Part shown: positions 9,340 through 18,592 of the stretch, piece by piece | Layout of the letters: the number at the start of each line of letters is the position of its first letter | Numbering within the stretch: position 1 is the first letter of the stretch | Made by a program: the position numbers and the translations under genes | DNA from: Desulfocapsa sp. | GTDB taxonomy: Bacteria; Desulfobacterota; Desulfobulbia; Desulfobulbales; Desulfocapsaceae | Assembly: GCA_021737265.1 (NCBI GenBank) | Contig: JAIPEF010000005.1 | Coordinates: forward strand, 1 to 54,657 | Length of the DNA stretch: 54,657 nt | Reading direction: 5' to 3' | The notes under the pieces: generated by a model | Seen by the model: only the letters and a program-made list of their open reading frames with translations | What the model was told of the DNA's origin: nothing | Databases searched by the model: none

Positions 9340-10234
9340 AGTTCCGCCCTGTGGGGAATATCTTTTGCAGCAAAATCTTCACAATCGAAAGACAAAAGCG
9401 CAACCATATCCCTAGCCAGACAAGACAGAACTTGGGCAATGAATCATTGTCAGCAAAAAACTTTCTGTAAAACCGAACCATTCCTTTGTGTTTTGACCAC
9501 TCGACAAAGACCGGACGGGAAGATGAACAACTCCCCTTGCTGTGCAGCAGTCTAGCCTGCGGGACAAACAGGATCTTCCACCCCTGTTGACCAAATCGCA
9601 TACACCAGTCCAAATCCTCGCAGTGAAGAAAATATGCCTCATCCATGGGACCGACATCGTCAAAGGCCTTTCTGCTCACCAGCATACAGGCACCGGATAT
9701 GGCATCAACTTCAATTGGTTCAGCGGGAAGCTCCACGGAATCCAGTCGAAAATCAGAGAAAATCTTTTTATTGAATCTGGCCAATCGCCTCAAACCGAGT
9801 GAGTTAACCAGCGATTTCCATGGAGTCGGGATGGCTCTCCGGCAACCCCGTTGTTCGGTGCCATCATGATTGAGAATTAACCCGCCCACCATCCCGGCAT
9901 CGTCTTTACTCTCCAACACATGAAGCAAAGTGGAAATTGTTTCCGGTTCAACAATACAGTCGGGGTTGAGATAGAGAAAGAACTCTCCTTTGGCGAATCT
10001 GCTTCCCTGGTTGCAGGCTACCGCAAAGCCAAAATTCCTGTCATTTTGGAGAACAGTGAGCTTCTTCTCACCATCATATCTTTCATGAAGTTGTTGAATA
10101 CTCTGATCGCTGGAGTCATTGTCAACAACAACTATTTCCAAGTTGTTTCCTGATTCGGCGACGGACTGAACACATTGGGTGAGTTCCAATCCGGCGTTGT
10201 AATTGACGATAATAACAGAAATACGGGGAGACAC
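9332..10234 (-). CDS. GT2 family glycosyltransferase (rhamnosyltransferase-like)
   Basis: A 300-aa inverting GT-A glycosyltransferase. The nucleotide-binding start is ISVIIVNYNAGLEL; VVDNDSSDQS follows, and LYLNPDC at about 88-94 supplies the metal site. GACMLVSRKAFDDVGPMDE and the CEDLDWCMR acceptor region are typical of the WcaA/RfbF-like rhamnosyltransferase group. C-terminal hydrophobic residues (about 270-295) suggest membrane association. The start is GTG with AAGGTG a few bases upstream. The 3' end overlaps the SDR gene. A palindromic repeat begins 35 bp upstream of the start. Sugar specificity cannot be read from the sequence. Confidence 0.88.
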   Translation of the reverse strand: MSPRISVIIVNYNAGLELTQCVQSVAESGNNLEIVVVDNDSSDQSIQQLHERYDGEKKLTVLQNDRNFGFAVACNQGSRFAKGEFFLYLNPDCIVEPETISTLLHVLESKDDAGMVGGLILNHDGTEQRGCRRAIPTPWKSLVNSLGLRRLARFNKKIFSDFRLDSVELPAEPIEVDAISGACMLVSRKAFDDVGPMDEAYFLHCEDLDWCMRFGQQGWKILFVPQARLLHSKGSCSSSRPVFVEWSKHKGMVRFYRKFFADNDSLPKFCLVWLGIWLRFCLSIVKILLQKIFPTGRNCD

Positions 10235-10269
10235 TCTTCACCTTAAAATAATAGTGGCAAACTACTGAC

Positions 10270-10363
10270 AAACTCGTATTTATGCCCGTAGTTTGGGTGA
10301 AAACCTCAAATCTAAGATGGCTAAGTATTTATACCCGGTAGTTAGGGTATAAATACGACGCCA
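10270..10363 (+). repeat. Nested palindromic repeat element, copy 2
   Basis: A 94-bp element running from AAACTCGT to ACGACGCCA. It holds two versions of one module. The right one is a perfect 12-bp hairpin: GTATTTATACCC (10325-10336) pairs with GGGTATAAATAC (10345-10356) around loop GGTAGTTA. The left one, near 10277, is degenerate. The middle carries CTCAAATCTAAGATGGCTAA, nearly shared with copies 3, 4 and 5. No clear target duplication is seen. Its right end directly abuts the TGA stop of the GT2 gene at 10364. Confidence 0.8.
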
Positions 10364-11113
10364 TCACTTATAGTAGTGGAAATTCCACCCAACCAACTTC
10401 CCTGCTTTTTTAAACACATACCTGCAACGAGTCAGAAAATTCATTGTCATTCTTGAAGGGTTTCTTGGCAGATACTTGTTTCTGATTGCTATCTCCTCCG
10501 CATACCCGCAATAATCCACTTTGCTGGATGCCCCACCAAGGCCCACGACACAGACTACTCTATCGAGAGTTAATACACTCAGCCCGTTCAAAAACACCAG
10601 GAGGTTCAACTCATAATCAGCAGAAACCTTGAAGGTATCATTATATCTGAAAGCATGAAACAACGAACTCCTATAGAACGCTGACTGGTGATGAACAGTA
10701 TTTCTGTATTGAGTCCTGGTTGACACAGTGGATTTTCTGACCTTATCATTGTCAAATTGAATGTCACCCATGATAACATCATACTGCTTACTCTCCCTTT
10801 CGCTGCCAAGCATGTCACTAATGACATACTTATCATGCAGTCTATCGTCAGCTCCCAAAAAGAGAAGCCACTCTCCCTGTGCCATGGCCACTCCCTTATT
10901 CATGGCATCGTATATCCCCTTATCTTCCTCAACAATATATCGAATCCTGTCACTGCTATATCCTTCTACGACAGCAACTGTACCGTCCAGGGAGCAACCA
11001 TCGACAATAATCACCTCAAGGTCCTGACAGGTTTGGGCAAAGATACTGTCGAGGTTTTGGGACAAAGTATCAGCAGCATTGTAACATGCAATAATTATAG
11101 ACAGCTTGACCAT
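10364..11113 (-). CDS. GT2 family glycosyltransferase (WcaE/PglA-like short form)
   Basis: A GT-A fold enzyme of about 249 aa. It begins VKLSIIIACYNAADTL, followed by VIIVDGCSLDGT and the DKGIYDAMNKG block characteristic of short GT2 enzymes such as WcaE. The metal-binding acids are in FLGADDRL. I chose the ATG at 11113, the residue just before the conserved beta strand, over an upstream TTG frame. The stop codon touches the end of palindromic repeat copy 2, so the extreme C-terminus may have been set by that insertion. Donor and acceptor are unknown. Confidence 0.87.
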   Translation of the reverse strand: MVKLSIIIACYNAADTLSQNLDSIFAQTCQDLEVIIVDGCSLDGTVAVVEGYSSDRIRYIVEEDKGIYDAMNKGVAMAQGEWLLFLGADDRLHDKYVISDMLGSERESKQYDVIMGDIQFDNDKVRKSTVSTRTQYRNTVHHQSAFYRSSLFHAFRYNDTFKVSADYELNLLVFLNGLSVLTLDRVVCVVGLGGASSKVDYCGYAEEIAIRNKYLPRNPSRMTMNFLTRCRYVFKKAGKLVGWNFHYYK

Positions 11114-11440
11114 TACAGACCAGTCCCCTAGCAACCAGTAAGATGTTTCATGAGAATGAAGAGATAGAACTCATAATGATTTAGGACAGCGTAACCCTTG
11201 ATGTGCCGTTTTGGGTTCGTCCGTCATACCCGATTACTCCCTCGAGGATGACTTCGATGAGAAGATATACGCCTTACAGTGTATTAGGACGATTATACAG
11301 AGTAGCTTTTTTCGAGGAGGATTGTCATCTTTTATTTTGCTGAAACCACATCACCAGAAGACATGGACGTCTCCTTGGCACACGTCTTCCATGCAACATG
11401 CTGGTGCGGGCATTACCATATTTACCTGAAACAGGCTGTA
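11114..11440. other. Gene-free stretch
   Basis: A 327-bp gap between two minus-strand genes. The only structure noticed is a weak inverted repeat (GAAGACATG with CACGTCTTC, near 11357-11392). No convincing ORF, tRNA or copy of the dispersed repeat was found. It could hold the promoter for the GT2 gene at 10364-11113. Confidence 0.5.
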
Positions 11441-12049
11441 TTAATCATTTCCCAAAACCGAGTGATTAACTTTCTTGTCCAGAATTTCCAGAATCTTACG
11501 GTCCCCTTCCTGCAGCCACTCCCCGTTATTGCAATACACCCAGCCGTCCCTGTATGAATAATAGCGGTTGTTCAATGGCTCATTTCTTTGAATTATGGTT
11601 TGTGAATTAGAGACCACTATTGAATTGTCGGGGACGTCTTTATAAACCACAGTGTTTGCCCCTATCCTGACATTGTTTCCAATGACAACTTTCCCTATAA
11701 TTTTGGCACCGGCTCCAATATAGCAGTTATCCCCAATGGTCGGTGCTCCGAGCCCTTGAGAATCCAGGAGCGTATTTGAACCAATGGTAGTCTGGTGGAA
11801 AAGCACACAGTTATGTCCTATCACTGCACTTGAAGAGATGAATATGCCATGTAAACCATGAGGAAAGCATGGCTTACTCTTAATCCACGCTTTATGTGAA
11901 ATAAAGCAACTGCTTTCAAATTGTCCGGCGCGATAGAGCAGTAGATAGAGATACTTTAAGGTCTTGCTGTGTGTATTGAGACAACGTTCCCTCAGTTTCC
12001 ACATCCCACCAAAAAATCGTATGATTAAGCGGATACCCATTAATTTCAC
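11441..12049 (-). CDS. Hexapeptide-repeat acyltransferase (serine acetyltransferase-like)
   Basis: A 202-aa left-handed beta-helix acyltransferase, likely using acetyl-CoA to O-acetylate a sugar or sugar-linked acceptor. Hexapeptide turns run from about residue 65 to 155 (for example IGHNCVLFHQTTIGSN, TIGDNCYIGAGAKIIG, IGNNVRIGANTVV). The catalytic-type His is in FHQTTIG. The C-terminal extension after NSQTIIQRN is specific to polysaccharide-locus members. The start shown is GTG; an ATG three codons in (12040) is an alternative. True serine acetyltransferases have a longer alpha-helical N-domain, so CysE activity is unlikely. Confidence 0.85.
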   Translation of the reverse strand: MKLMGIRLIIRFFGGMWKLRERCLNTHSKTLKYLYLLLYRAGQFESSCFISHKAWIKSKPCFPHGLHGIFISSSAVIGHNCVLFHQTTIGSNTLLDSQGLGAPTIGDNCYIGAGAKIIGKVVIGNNVRIGANTVVYKDVPDNSIVVSNSQTIIQRNEPLNNRYYSYRDGWVYCNNGEWLQEGDRKILEILDKKVNHSVLGND

Positions 12050-12179
12050 TTGATCTTTACTGATGCCAATAATTGACCTGGTCAGTCAATGATTGTGCGG
12101 TATAGCCAGTCAAAAGATTATTAACCAGACACTATGGAACAGGTCATTAAGAGTAAACTCTGTGAGGAGAACCTTTAAC

Positions 12180-14072
12180 TTAGATAGTTCCACCATTCCC
12201 ATAGGAATTCAAGAGCAAATAAATAATAGGAGGGATAACCGTGTTCCCAAATGAAGGGGGAATATAGGGCGAGGTCATGGAACAGGAAAGACAGGGGAGC
12301 GTTCCGGAACCCTCAATATTTTCAAAGGCACCGATATCCGCATAATCAGGAACCCCTGTCCCATAGGCAGGGATGTTGCTGTGGTCTATCCGTGGGTAAC
12401 AGGCGGCATCACACTCAGTGGCCTCATCACCGTCTGCCCTGTCAATACAAGGAGAGTTTAACTGTAGTTGAAAATTATCATCCAGAGTTCCCTGAATATT
12501 ATCTTCACCATCCGGATCAACAAACAGCGGATCTGTGGAAAAGCTCTCAATATGGTTCTCACTGACTGACCCATGCTCCCAGTCAAGGGACTCCATGTCT
12601 GTGTTATATAATGTCATAGAGCTGGTCCCGCCATTGAAAACATCTATCGTCCTTTCATACAAACTGCCACCAGCCCAAATCGCAACTTCTGCGTAATTTC
12701 CCCATAAAATGCAATTGTACAGATACATCATTGATACGCCTGTATTCTGTATGGCTCCACCATACTTGACAGCCTCATTACCATATAAGGTACAGTTACT
12801 GAGCTTGACACTGTAATTGGGATTATAATGGTCGGGGACGAGGACTTGCCCAGAGTGAAATCCTATTGCACCGGCACTGTTTGAGGCGGTGTTAGAGGAA
12901 AAAATCGAATTTCCGATCTCCATGCTTCGTGCATAAGATCGTATTGCTCCACCAATGCCTTCATCGACACCACTATAATCTGTAAGGTCAGGATCAAAAG
13001 CGTGATTATTGACAAACAGACAGCGTTCGACATTGTCGACGATACCCTCGATTTTATAATCCAGCATGAGGCCACCGCCGGCAACGGCAGTATTATTAAC
13101 AAACTTACATTGTGAAACCGTCACCGGGAAGTAAAGAGAATAAATTCCTCCCCCTACCTGCCCCCCCTTATTCCCTTGAAACAGACACCTCTCCACCACT
13201 GCAGAATTAGGAAAGGGGGACACGCCATCCCACTGCAGGGAGATTCCTCCACCTCCTCCAGTGATAACACTGTTGTTGACAAAGGTAGAGTCTGTAATCA
13301 AGGTGTCCTGGCTATTGGAGAGTAAAACCGCCCCCCCCATATGCCCAGCTGAATTCCCGGTAAAAGTACAGCCCCTGATTTCAGGGCTCTGCAGATGTAT
13401 CCAGAGGGCACCGCCCATTTTTGAACCAACCTTGGCACTATTGTCCAGAAACTCACTATTCAATATGGCCAGGTCACTATCAAATCCGTAAATTGCGCCG
13501 CCACTACCGGCACGATTGCTCTGGAAGCTACAGCTCTCAATGACTGCACTCCCTCGATTAACAAGCAATCCACCTCCCAAATTGTTTTCACCAGCCCCTG
13601 TTGCATTGCCACGCTTAATCGTTAAGCCATCGAGACGTACATCGTTTTTACGAATGTAAAAAAGATGCGGCAACATATTCTGCCCATCTATCACGGTAGG
13701 ATATTTATCAATATGACGAAAATTACGTTTTTTCTCAGTCCCCTTAAAACCACCATAAAAAGAGGATCCTGCAAGAGGATACATAGTTGCAGATGGTAGA
13801 TAGGTACCCTGGGCTATCCAGAACTCCTGCCCCTCGTCGTTTGCAGCAATTGCTGCCTCCAGAGTTGTATAAGCGGAAGCCCAGGATGTGCCGTCTCCAC
13901 CAGGGCTATTTGTATCGACATAGACAACGGCCAGGGCTGAGTCAATGGAGAACAGACAGAATAACAACAGGATGGTACAAACGCTGAAGCGATTCGTCCC
14001 CCCTTTTTTATCGAAGGTACTTTCTCGTTTATCCTGCCCTGCTCTCTTCAACATAACCATTCCCCGCATCAC
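12180..14072 (-). CDS. Secreted right-handed beta-helix protein with choice-of-anchor Q-type C-terminus
   Basis: A 630-aa protein predicted to be exported. A hydrophobic signal segment (FSVCTILLLFCLFSIDSALA) is followed by VVYVDTNSPGGDGTSWASAY, typical of surface parallel-beta-helix proteins. Residues about 120-480 contain repeated coils of the GGAI..NS.F..N.A type, as in Pmp-like and polysaccharide-binding helices. The end has the YADIGAFE motif seen in choice-of-anchor Q proteins. Several in-frame starts exist; the ATG at 14054 (MLKRAG) is the best supported because it precedes the signal peptide. It lies 218 bp downstream of the CotH/MBOAT operon on the same strand. Binding, lyase or structural roles are all possible. 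Confidence 0.8.
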   Translation of the reverse strand: MMRGMVMLKRAGQDKRESTFDKKGGTNRFSVCTILLLFCLFSIDSALAVVYVDTNSPGGDGTSWASAYTTLEAAIAANDEGQEFWIAQGTYLPSATMYPLAGSSFYGGFKGTEKKRNFRHIDKYPTVIDGQNMLPHLFYIRKNDVRLDGLTIKRGNATGAGENNLGGGLLVNRGSAVIESCSFQSNRAGSGGAIYGFDSDLAILNSEFLDNSAKVGSKMGGALWIHLQSPEIRGCTFTGNSAGHMGGAVLLSNSQDTLITDSTFVNNSVITGGGGGISLQWDGVSPFPNSAVVERCLFQGNKGGQVGGGIYSLYFPVTVSQCKFVNNTAVAGGGLMLDYKIEGIVDNVERCLFVNNHAFDPDLTDYSGVDEGIGGAIRSYARSMEIGNSIFSSNTASNSAGAIGFHSGQVLVPDHYNPNYSVKLSNCTLYGNEAVKYGGAIQNTGVSMMYLYNCILWGNYAEVAIWAGGSLYERTIDVFNGGTSSMTLYNTDMESLDWEHGSVSENHIESFSTDPLFVDPDGEDNIQGTLDDNFQLQLNSPCIDRADGDEATECDAACYPRIDHSNIPAYGTGVPDYADIGAFENIEGSGTLPCLSCSMTSPYIPPSFGNTVIPPIIYLLLNSYGNGGTI

Positions 14073-14290
14073 TGAAACACACTACAGGCCGCGATCTATC
14101 TTTTTATCCACCGGGCCAACCTTTTCATTCGACGGTCTCTTCACTTTACGCAAAAAACCACCAAGCCTACTTAATACATCTAGTCCAGAAAAACTGAGAT
14201 TTCAAAGATTTCCAGCTTCTCTGTAGTCGATGATCTCATTTTTTTCATCCTGACCGCCACCCTGCCAAAGAGTCCTGCGTTAACAACTCC

Positions 14291-15433
14291 TTACAGCAAC
14301 TCATTTGCCGGACTGCCGACTTTTTTCACCACTTTCTCCTGGTGCTGAACTTTCTGTAAAACAGTTTCAAAATCATACGCCCCGCGAAAAAGATTATTAT
14401 CAATATCAGCAAGGCAATCAGCGAGGTTTTCTGTCCTGACAATTGTCCCCAGGCTGTTCAGGTGATACCCGGTATTAAAAAATAAGTCCTTGTGAAAATA
14501 AAAACTTGCCGGGTTGCAATAAATATCAATTCCTTTTTCCTGGAGTTGGGATGCAAACCCTATGAGTCTCTGTTGCTCACCAACATCAAATAGATTAAAT
14601 TTTTTATTTTTTCCGGTCACTGACCAAATCAAGTATACTTTCGCACCTTTTTTCTCAACCAGGGTCTTTATCTCAAAATATTTATCAATAAAATAGTCGG
14701 ATAGCTGAATATCGTGAAAATAGCTCCGGTACGATGATATCTCGAACACGGCATTACGGGTGGGTCCGCCCACCACATTTATCCCACCATACCTGTCTAT
14801 ACTCTTATAATTATAACCACTCCAAGCCGATGCGTCACCGTCCCATATCTTTTTTGCAGACAAAAGTAACGCCTCCCTTGAGACATCTTTTCTCGTATCA
14901 ATCTCCTTTCGAAATAGCTTTGTCCTAACACCCTCTATTACACGTTCCGGTTCAGCGTGAAAAACAAAACGTATGCCATCTATGAGGGACAATGAAAAAA
15001 AATAATCTTTTCCCCAAGCCATCATGTTGTCCAGAAACCATTTACTGTAAGGATTGTTCCGTGAATAATATTCCGGTTCAAGGGGAATAATAACAATATC
15101 TCCCGATCCAACAATTTGGTCTATTTTAAACCTGTAGAAATCAAGATCCAATCCTCCGTGACCAGCCATGTTTACAACGGGAAGGCCAGTTTCCTTTTCC
15201 AGGGCTTCTCCATCAAGACCAAACAAAGAGTTGGATCCACTGATAACTACAACTTTCTTGTCATGAATATTGTCAGCAATACTGTCTTTTACCCAATACA
15301 CGTCCCTTACCCACCATTCAGCAACAACCGACGCACCAAATTGCAGATAAAACAGAAGGAGATAGATACCACAACACAGTGTCAAGGAAAGAAAAAACGT
15401 CCTTATAAAATTTGCTGATTTTGCAAGTTTCAT
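14291..15433 (-). CDS. SGNH-like protein paired with MBOAT acyltransferase (DltD/AlgJ-like)
   Basis: A 380-aa protein with an N-terminal TM anchor (about residues 10-32) and a periplasmic SGNH-hydrolase-like domain. VVVISGSNSLFGLDG (62-75) supplies the candidate Ser nucleophile in block I. NMAGHGG resembles block II, and GYHLNSLG near the C-terminus holds the probable catalytic His; an Asp two or three residues before that His is not evident (NTGYH). It starts six bases after the MBOAT gene, so they are almost certainly co-translated. In alginate and D-alanine systems, MBOAT proteins pass acyl groups to such SGNH partners, which acylate the polymer. That role is inferred here. Confidence 0.75.
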   Translation of the reverse strand: MKLAKSANFIRTFFLSLTLCCGIYLLLFYLQFGASVVAEWWVRDVYWVKDSIADNIHDKKVVVISGSNSLFGLDGEALEKETGLPVVNMAGHGGLDLDFYRFKIDQIVGSGDIVIIPLEPEYYSRNNPYSKWFLDNMMAWGKDYFFSLSLIDGIRFVFHAEPERVIEGVRTKLFRKEIDTRKDVSREALLLSAKKIWDGDASAWSGYNYKSIDRYGGINVVGGPTRNAVFEISSYRSYFHDIQLSDYFIDKYFEIKTLVEKKGAKVYLIWSVTGKNKKFNLFDVGEQQRLIGFASQLQEKGIDIYCNPASFYFHKDLFFNTGYHLNSLGTIVRTENLADCLADIDNNLFRGAYDFETVLQKVQHQEKVVKKVGSPANELL

Positions 15434-15439
15434 ACTGTG

Positions 15440-16963
15440 TCAAAAATTAAAATAGAGGAATTCACTCTGTCCGGCCCCACCCAAAAAAGAGAGGACAGAA
15501 AAAAAGAAAAGAATTGCTGTGATAAAACCGAAGATCCTGTTTAACTTCAGAGCAAATCTGCCGTTATACTCTGTGAAACCGATTAATTGCATGGTGTTGG
15601 GAAACACAAAAGCAACAACTCCAAATGCAACCAGGTATCCCAGGGTCTCAACTGACCCGACAAACACATATTTGACATCTGCGACCCGGCAGAATGGCAA
15701 CTTATTCATCCAATGAAAGGCCGTGGCAAACTGAGTGGAAATGGTGACCCCATTCATCCCTGCCATGCCTTTCAGAACCTGTATCCCTCCCTCAAAACTA
15801 GACGCGCGAAAGAGAACCCAGGCAACATTGACAAAAAGAAAGGTCAGCAGCCAGCCTGCGATAGCAGGTAACCGCATTCCCACCTGCTTCCAGACTCTAT
15901 GCACCATTAAAGCTATTCCATGCATTGCCCCCCAGGCAACAAATGTCCAACCGGCACCATGCCAGAGACCGGCCAGAAGAAAAGTGAACAGTAGATTCAG
16001 ATAGGAGCGCGCTACACCTTTGCGATTACCCCCCAATGGAATATAGAGATAATCACGAAGCCAACGGGACAGGGTCATGTGCCATCTTCTCCAGAATTCC
16101 TGGATAGTGGGAGCTTTATATGGGGAATTAAAATTAACCGGCAAACGAATATTCAGCATCAGGGCGGCACCGATTGCCATATCCGAATAACCGGAGAAAT
16201 CATAATAGAGCTGAAACGTGTAACTGAGGCTTGTTCCCCAGGCTTCAAAAAATGTCATTCCGCCAGCACCATCAAATCCTGCATTGGCCCATGCTGCAAA
16301 TGCGTCGGCGATAATAACCTTTTTAAAGAGTCCCAGTGTAAAAACAAATATTCCTGTACCAAGGTTCTTCCAGTTCACCAGTTTGTTGCGGAGAAACACA
16401 AACTGGGGCATCATCTCTTTATGATGAACAATGGGACCGGCAATCAATTGTGGGAAAAATGTGACAAACAGGCAGTAGTTGAGAAAATCATACTCTTGGG
16501 TCTCAACCTGAAAGCAGTCTGCCAGGTAGGCAATCTGTTGGAAGGTAAAAAAACTGATGGCGAGTGGCAGTATCAACTCAAGAAGGGAGAAATGGGTGCC
16601 GATTGCCCTATTTACATTGCTTATAAAGAAATCAGCGTACTTGAAATACCCTAACAGACCAAGATTAAAAAGAAGTCCCGCAGCAAGCACAGCTCTTCTG
16701 CTATACACCTCATATTGTCCTGACCATCTTCTTGAGCTGGAAATTTGAGTCCGCTGCAGGGCCGAACCAACTGCGTAATTAACCAGCATTGATATAACGA
16801 TCAGCAGCAGATAGCTGGAATTCCAATAACCATAGAAAAAAAGTGACGCCAGGACCAGCCATGCCTTTCCCGCCGTCACCAGCCGATGTCGGTTCAAGAA
16901 GAAGTAGCCGGCGACAACCAGCGGAAGAAAACAAAATATATAAAAAGGTGAATTAAAAAGCAT
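15440..16963 (-). CDS. MBOAT family O-acyltransferase (AlgI/DltB-like)
   Basis: A 507-aa polytopic inner-membrane protein of the MBOAT superfamily that moves acyl groups across the membrane for polysaccharide O-acylation. It opens like AlgI (MLFNSPFYIFCFLPLV) and contains the conserved WRRWHMTLSRWLRDYLYIPL segment. The essential His is in AGLWHGAGWTF, with a second His in GAMHGI. About ten to eleven TM helices fit the family, and the length is normal for AlgI-like proteins. It lies between the VTC-domain gene (nine bases upstream) and the SGNH partner (six bases downstream). The acyl group is most often acetyl in this family. Confidence 0.93.
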   Translation of the reverse strand: MLFNSPFYIFCFLPLVVAGYFFLNRHRLVTAGKAWLVLASLFFYGYWNSSYLLLIVISMLVNYAVGSALQRTQISSSRRWSGQYEVYSRRAVLAAGLLFNLGLLGYFKYADFFISNVNRAIGTHFSLLELILPLAISFFTFQQIAYLADCFQVETQEYDFLNYCLFVTFFPQLIAGPIVHHKEMMPQFVFLRNKLVNWKNLGTGIFVFTLGLFKKVIIADAFAAWANAGFDGAGGMTFFEAWGTSLSYTFQLYYDFSGYSDMAIGAALMLNIRLPVNFNSPYKAPTIQEFWRRWHMTLSRWLRDYLYIPLGGNRKGVARSYLNLLFTFLLAGLWHGAGWTFVAWGAMHGIALMVHRVWKQVGMRLPAIAGWLLTFLFVNVAWVLFRASSFEGGIQVLKGMAGMNGVTISTQFATAFHWMNKLPFCRVADVKYVFVGSVETLGYLVAFGVVAFVFPNTMQLIGFTEYNGRFALKLNRIFGFITAILFFFSVLSFLGGAGQSEFLYFNF

Positions 16964-16972
16964 TCGTCATTG

Positions 16973-17707
16973 TCAACTTATCACTCTGCTTTGCCGAAGG
17001 TGAGCAACACCCTGCTCTATCCCTAAACAATATTTACTTACCCTTTGCAGATTGCATTGATGCAAACCGAACAAAGAGGTCAGCCAGACCGGCACCCGTT
17101 CATTTGCCTTCACCTCCATAACCACAGAGTCTGGAGGAAGGAAAAACCTGTCCTTTGATAGTTGAGTAACATCAAGATTGTTCAATCGGTACTTGAGGTG
17201 GGTGTCAAACGTCACACGCAATCCATGCTCATAACGTGACCCCTCATATGCTTTCCGATGATAACTTATAATGCATTGCGGCTTGAGAGAGAGGGATTTC
17301 ACAAGATACAGTACCTCAGATACCGTTTCTTGATCGGTTTGATCAAGACGCTCCGTATCAATCTCCATGCCGGCGCAGAGCCTCCTCGCCTCATCAATGG
17401 GTAAACAGATTCTGCGCTTTTGTACTGTACGGTTAATGCGCTGCTTAATTTCAACAAACGCGAACGTCATATCAGAGTCCTTGTAGACCCGCAAACGGAG
17501 TTTTCGCCGGTACTTGATACCATCTATTTTATTCCTGTAACAGGAGAGATCAGCACTGTCATAGTAAAGGCTGGATATCCGATACACCCCACCGGTATCA
17601 GCATGTTTATCAGGCTTGAGAAACCCCTTAAAATCTTGAACAATTTTCTGGTATTGCCTATAGGGCAGGATATATTTCAACTCATATCTGTTAAATCTTC
17701 GTATCAT
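16973..17707 (-). CDS. VTC-domain protein (polyphosphate polymerase-like)
   Basis: A 244-aa soluble protein matching the VTC/CYTH-like polyphosphate polymerase domain. It starts RFNRYELKYILPYRQY, the usual N-terminal signature. It then has basic tunnel residues in YRRKLRLRVY, the VEIKQRINRTVQKRR segment, the CIISYHRKAYEG block and VVMEVKANERVP with the metal-binding Glu. In yeast Vtc4 this domain makes polyphosphate from ATP. Bacterial versions commonly sit beside CotH and DUF4956 genes, as here, and their reaction is not established. The start is nine bases upstream of the MBOAT gene on the coding strand, within a continuous operon. Confidence 0.88.
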   Translation of the reverse strand: MIRRFNRYELKYILPYRQYQKIVQDFKGFLKPDKHADTGGVYRISSLYYDSADLSCYRNKIDGIKYRRKLRLRVYKDSDMTFAFVEIKQRINRTVQKRRICLPIDEARRLCAGMEIDTERLDQTDQETVSEVLYLVKSLSLKPQCIISYHRKAYEGSRYEHGLRVTFDTHLKYRLNNLDVTQLSKDRFFLPPDSVVMEVKANERVPVWLTSLFGLHQCNLQRVSKYCLGIEQGVAHLRQSRVIS

Positions 17708-17716
17708 TGCTGCACG

Positions 17717-18592
17717 TCAATCTGTCGGTTGTATGTGAACCCCTAGTTTCCGGTTGTCATTATCGGATGGAACCCACTGTTTATCAGTTGTAATCATAAA
17801 AAGTCCATTGCTTCCGGGTGCGACAGAAGGCAGGGTGATCTTGACCCGTCCACGTTCCTGAAACACATGGACAAGCTTTTCCCTTTCCCCGGTGACCGTT
17901 ACAATGATCGGTAAATCGCTATCGCCAGCGTAACAGGACAAAAACAGGTCCTGAGATAAGCGCTTATCAGGAAAACCAGGCACAACAAGGTAACCGGGCT
18001 TGTCATCCACTGTCCACATGCCGCTACCAAACCCTATGGCTATCGTTCTCCCATCTCCCAGTGACGACACACTTTTTTCAGTCAATCGATTAACAAAATC
18101 GGGATCATTGTGTCCAAAAGCGTCAACAAGAAGGGAGAAAACCGTTTTCCGCCTCTGCTCTCCACCAGAAAAAAGGGGGTGGGTCAGGTTCACAGCTTTC
18201 TGCTTTTGGCCGGAACGTTCATACAACTCAAAGAGTTTTGATCGAATAGCAGTCTGATCCGGCAGAAAATAGAGCCCTCGTTCCAGCACAGCAATAGCTT
18301 GAGCGGGTTGCCCTGCCCATTCTCTTAGTTGTGCAGCATCGAGGTAAAAGGCCGTTTTTTTCGAGACTCCGGAGATGTCACCTGCGAGTCCTTCCAGATA
18401 GGAGGCCCACCGGATATGATCATCCATAGTTTTTGCGGAGGTGTGAATTCTCTCATACCAACCTACCCGCACAGACCAGGAGAAAAACACACCAAAGCTG
18501 CCGACAGCCAGCAATAAATAGAGAAAACCAATACTAGGCCATTTTCTCGACACGGGATCAATCCACTTTTCCGGGGACACTACTTCCGGCAT
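17717..18592 (-). CDS. One-TM protein with TPR-like region, CotH-operon accessory
   Basis: Protein of about 291 aa with a single TM near its N-terminus (SIGFLYLLLAVGSFGVFFSW). A helical segment resembles one or two TPR units (LREWAGQPAQAIAVLERGLYFLP...KLFELYERSGQKQKAV). A beta-rich C-terminal half of no recognised family follows. I use the ATG at 18592, preceded by CAGG; the frame extends to ATG 18616 and TTG 18631. All starts overlap the CotH gene (by 35 to 74 bases), which indicates coupling. The orientation suggests a periplasmic domain anchored in the inner membrane. The role is unknown; position implies a scaffold or substrate of the CotH/VTC system. Confidence 0.65.
   Translation of the reverse strand: MPEVVSPEKWIDPVSRKWPSIGFLYLLLAVGSFGVFFSWSVRVGWYERIHTSAKTMDDHIRWASYLEGLAGDISGVSKKTAFYLDAAQLREWAGQPAQAIAVLERGLYFLPDQTAIRSKLFELYERSGQKQKAVNLTHPLFSGGEQRRKTVFSLLVDAFGHNDPDFVNRLTEKSVSSLGDGRTIAIGFGSGMWTVDDKPGYLVVPGFPDKRLSQDLFLSCYAGDSDLPIIVTVTGEREKLVHVFQERGRVKITLPSVAPGSNGLFMITTDKQWVPSDNDNRKLGVHIQPTD

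Noticed and set aside
10259..10374. Target duplication around repeat copy 2
   Set aside because: The 11-base flanks (AAACTACTGAC and TCACTTATAGT) do not match.
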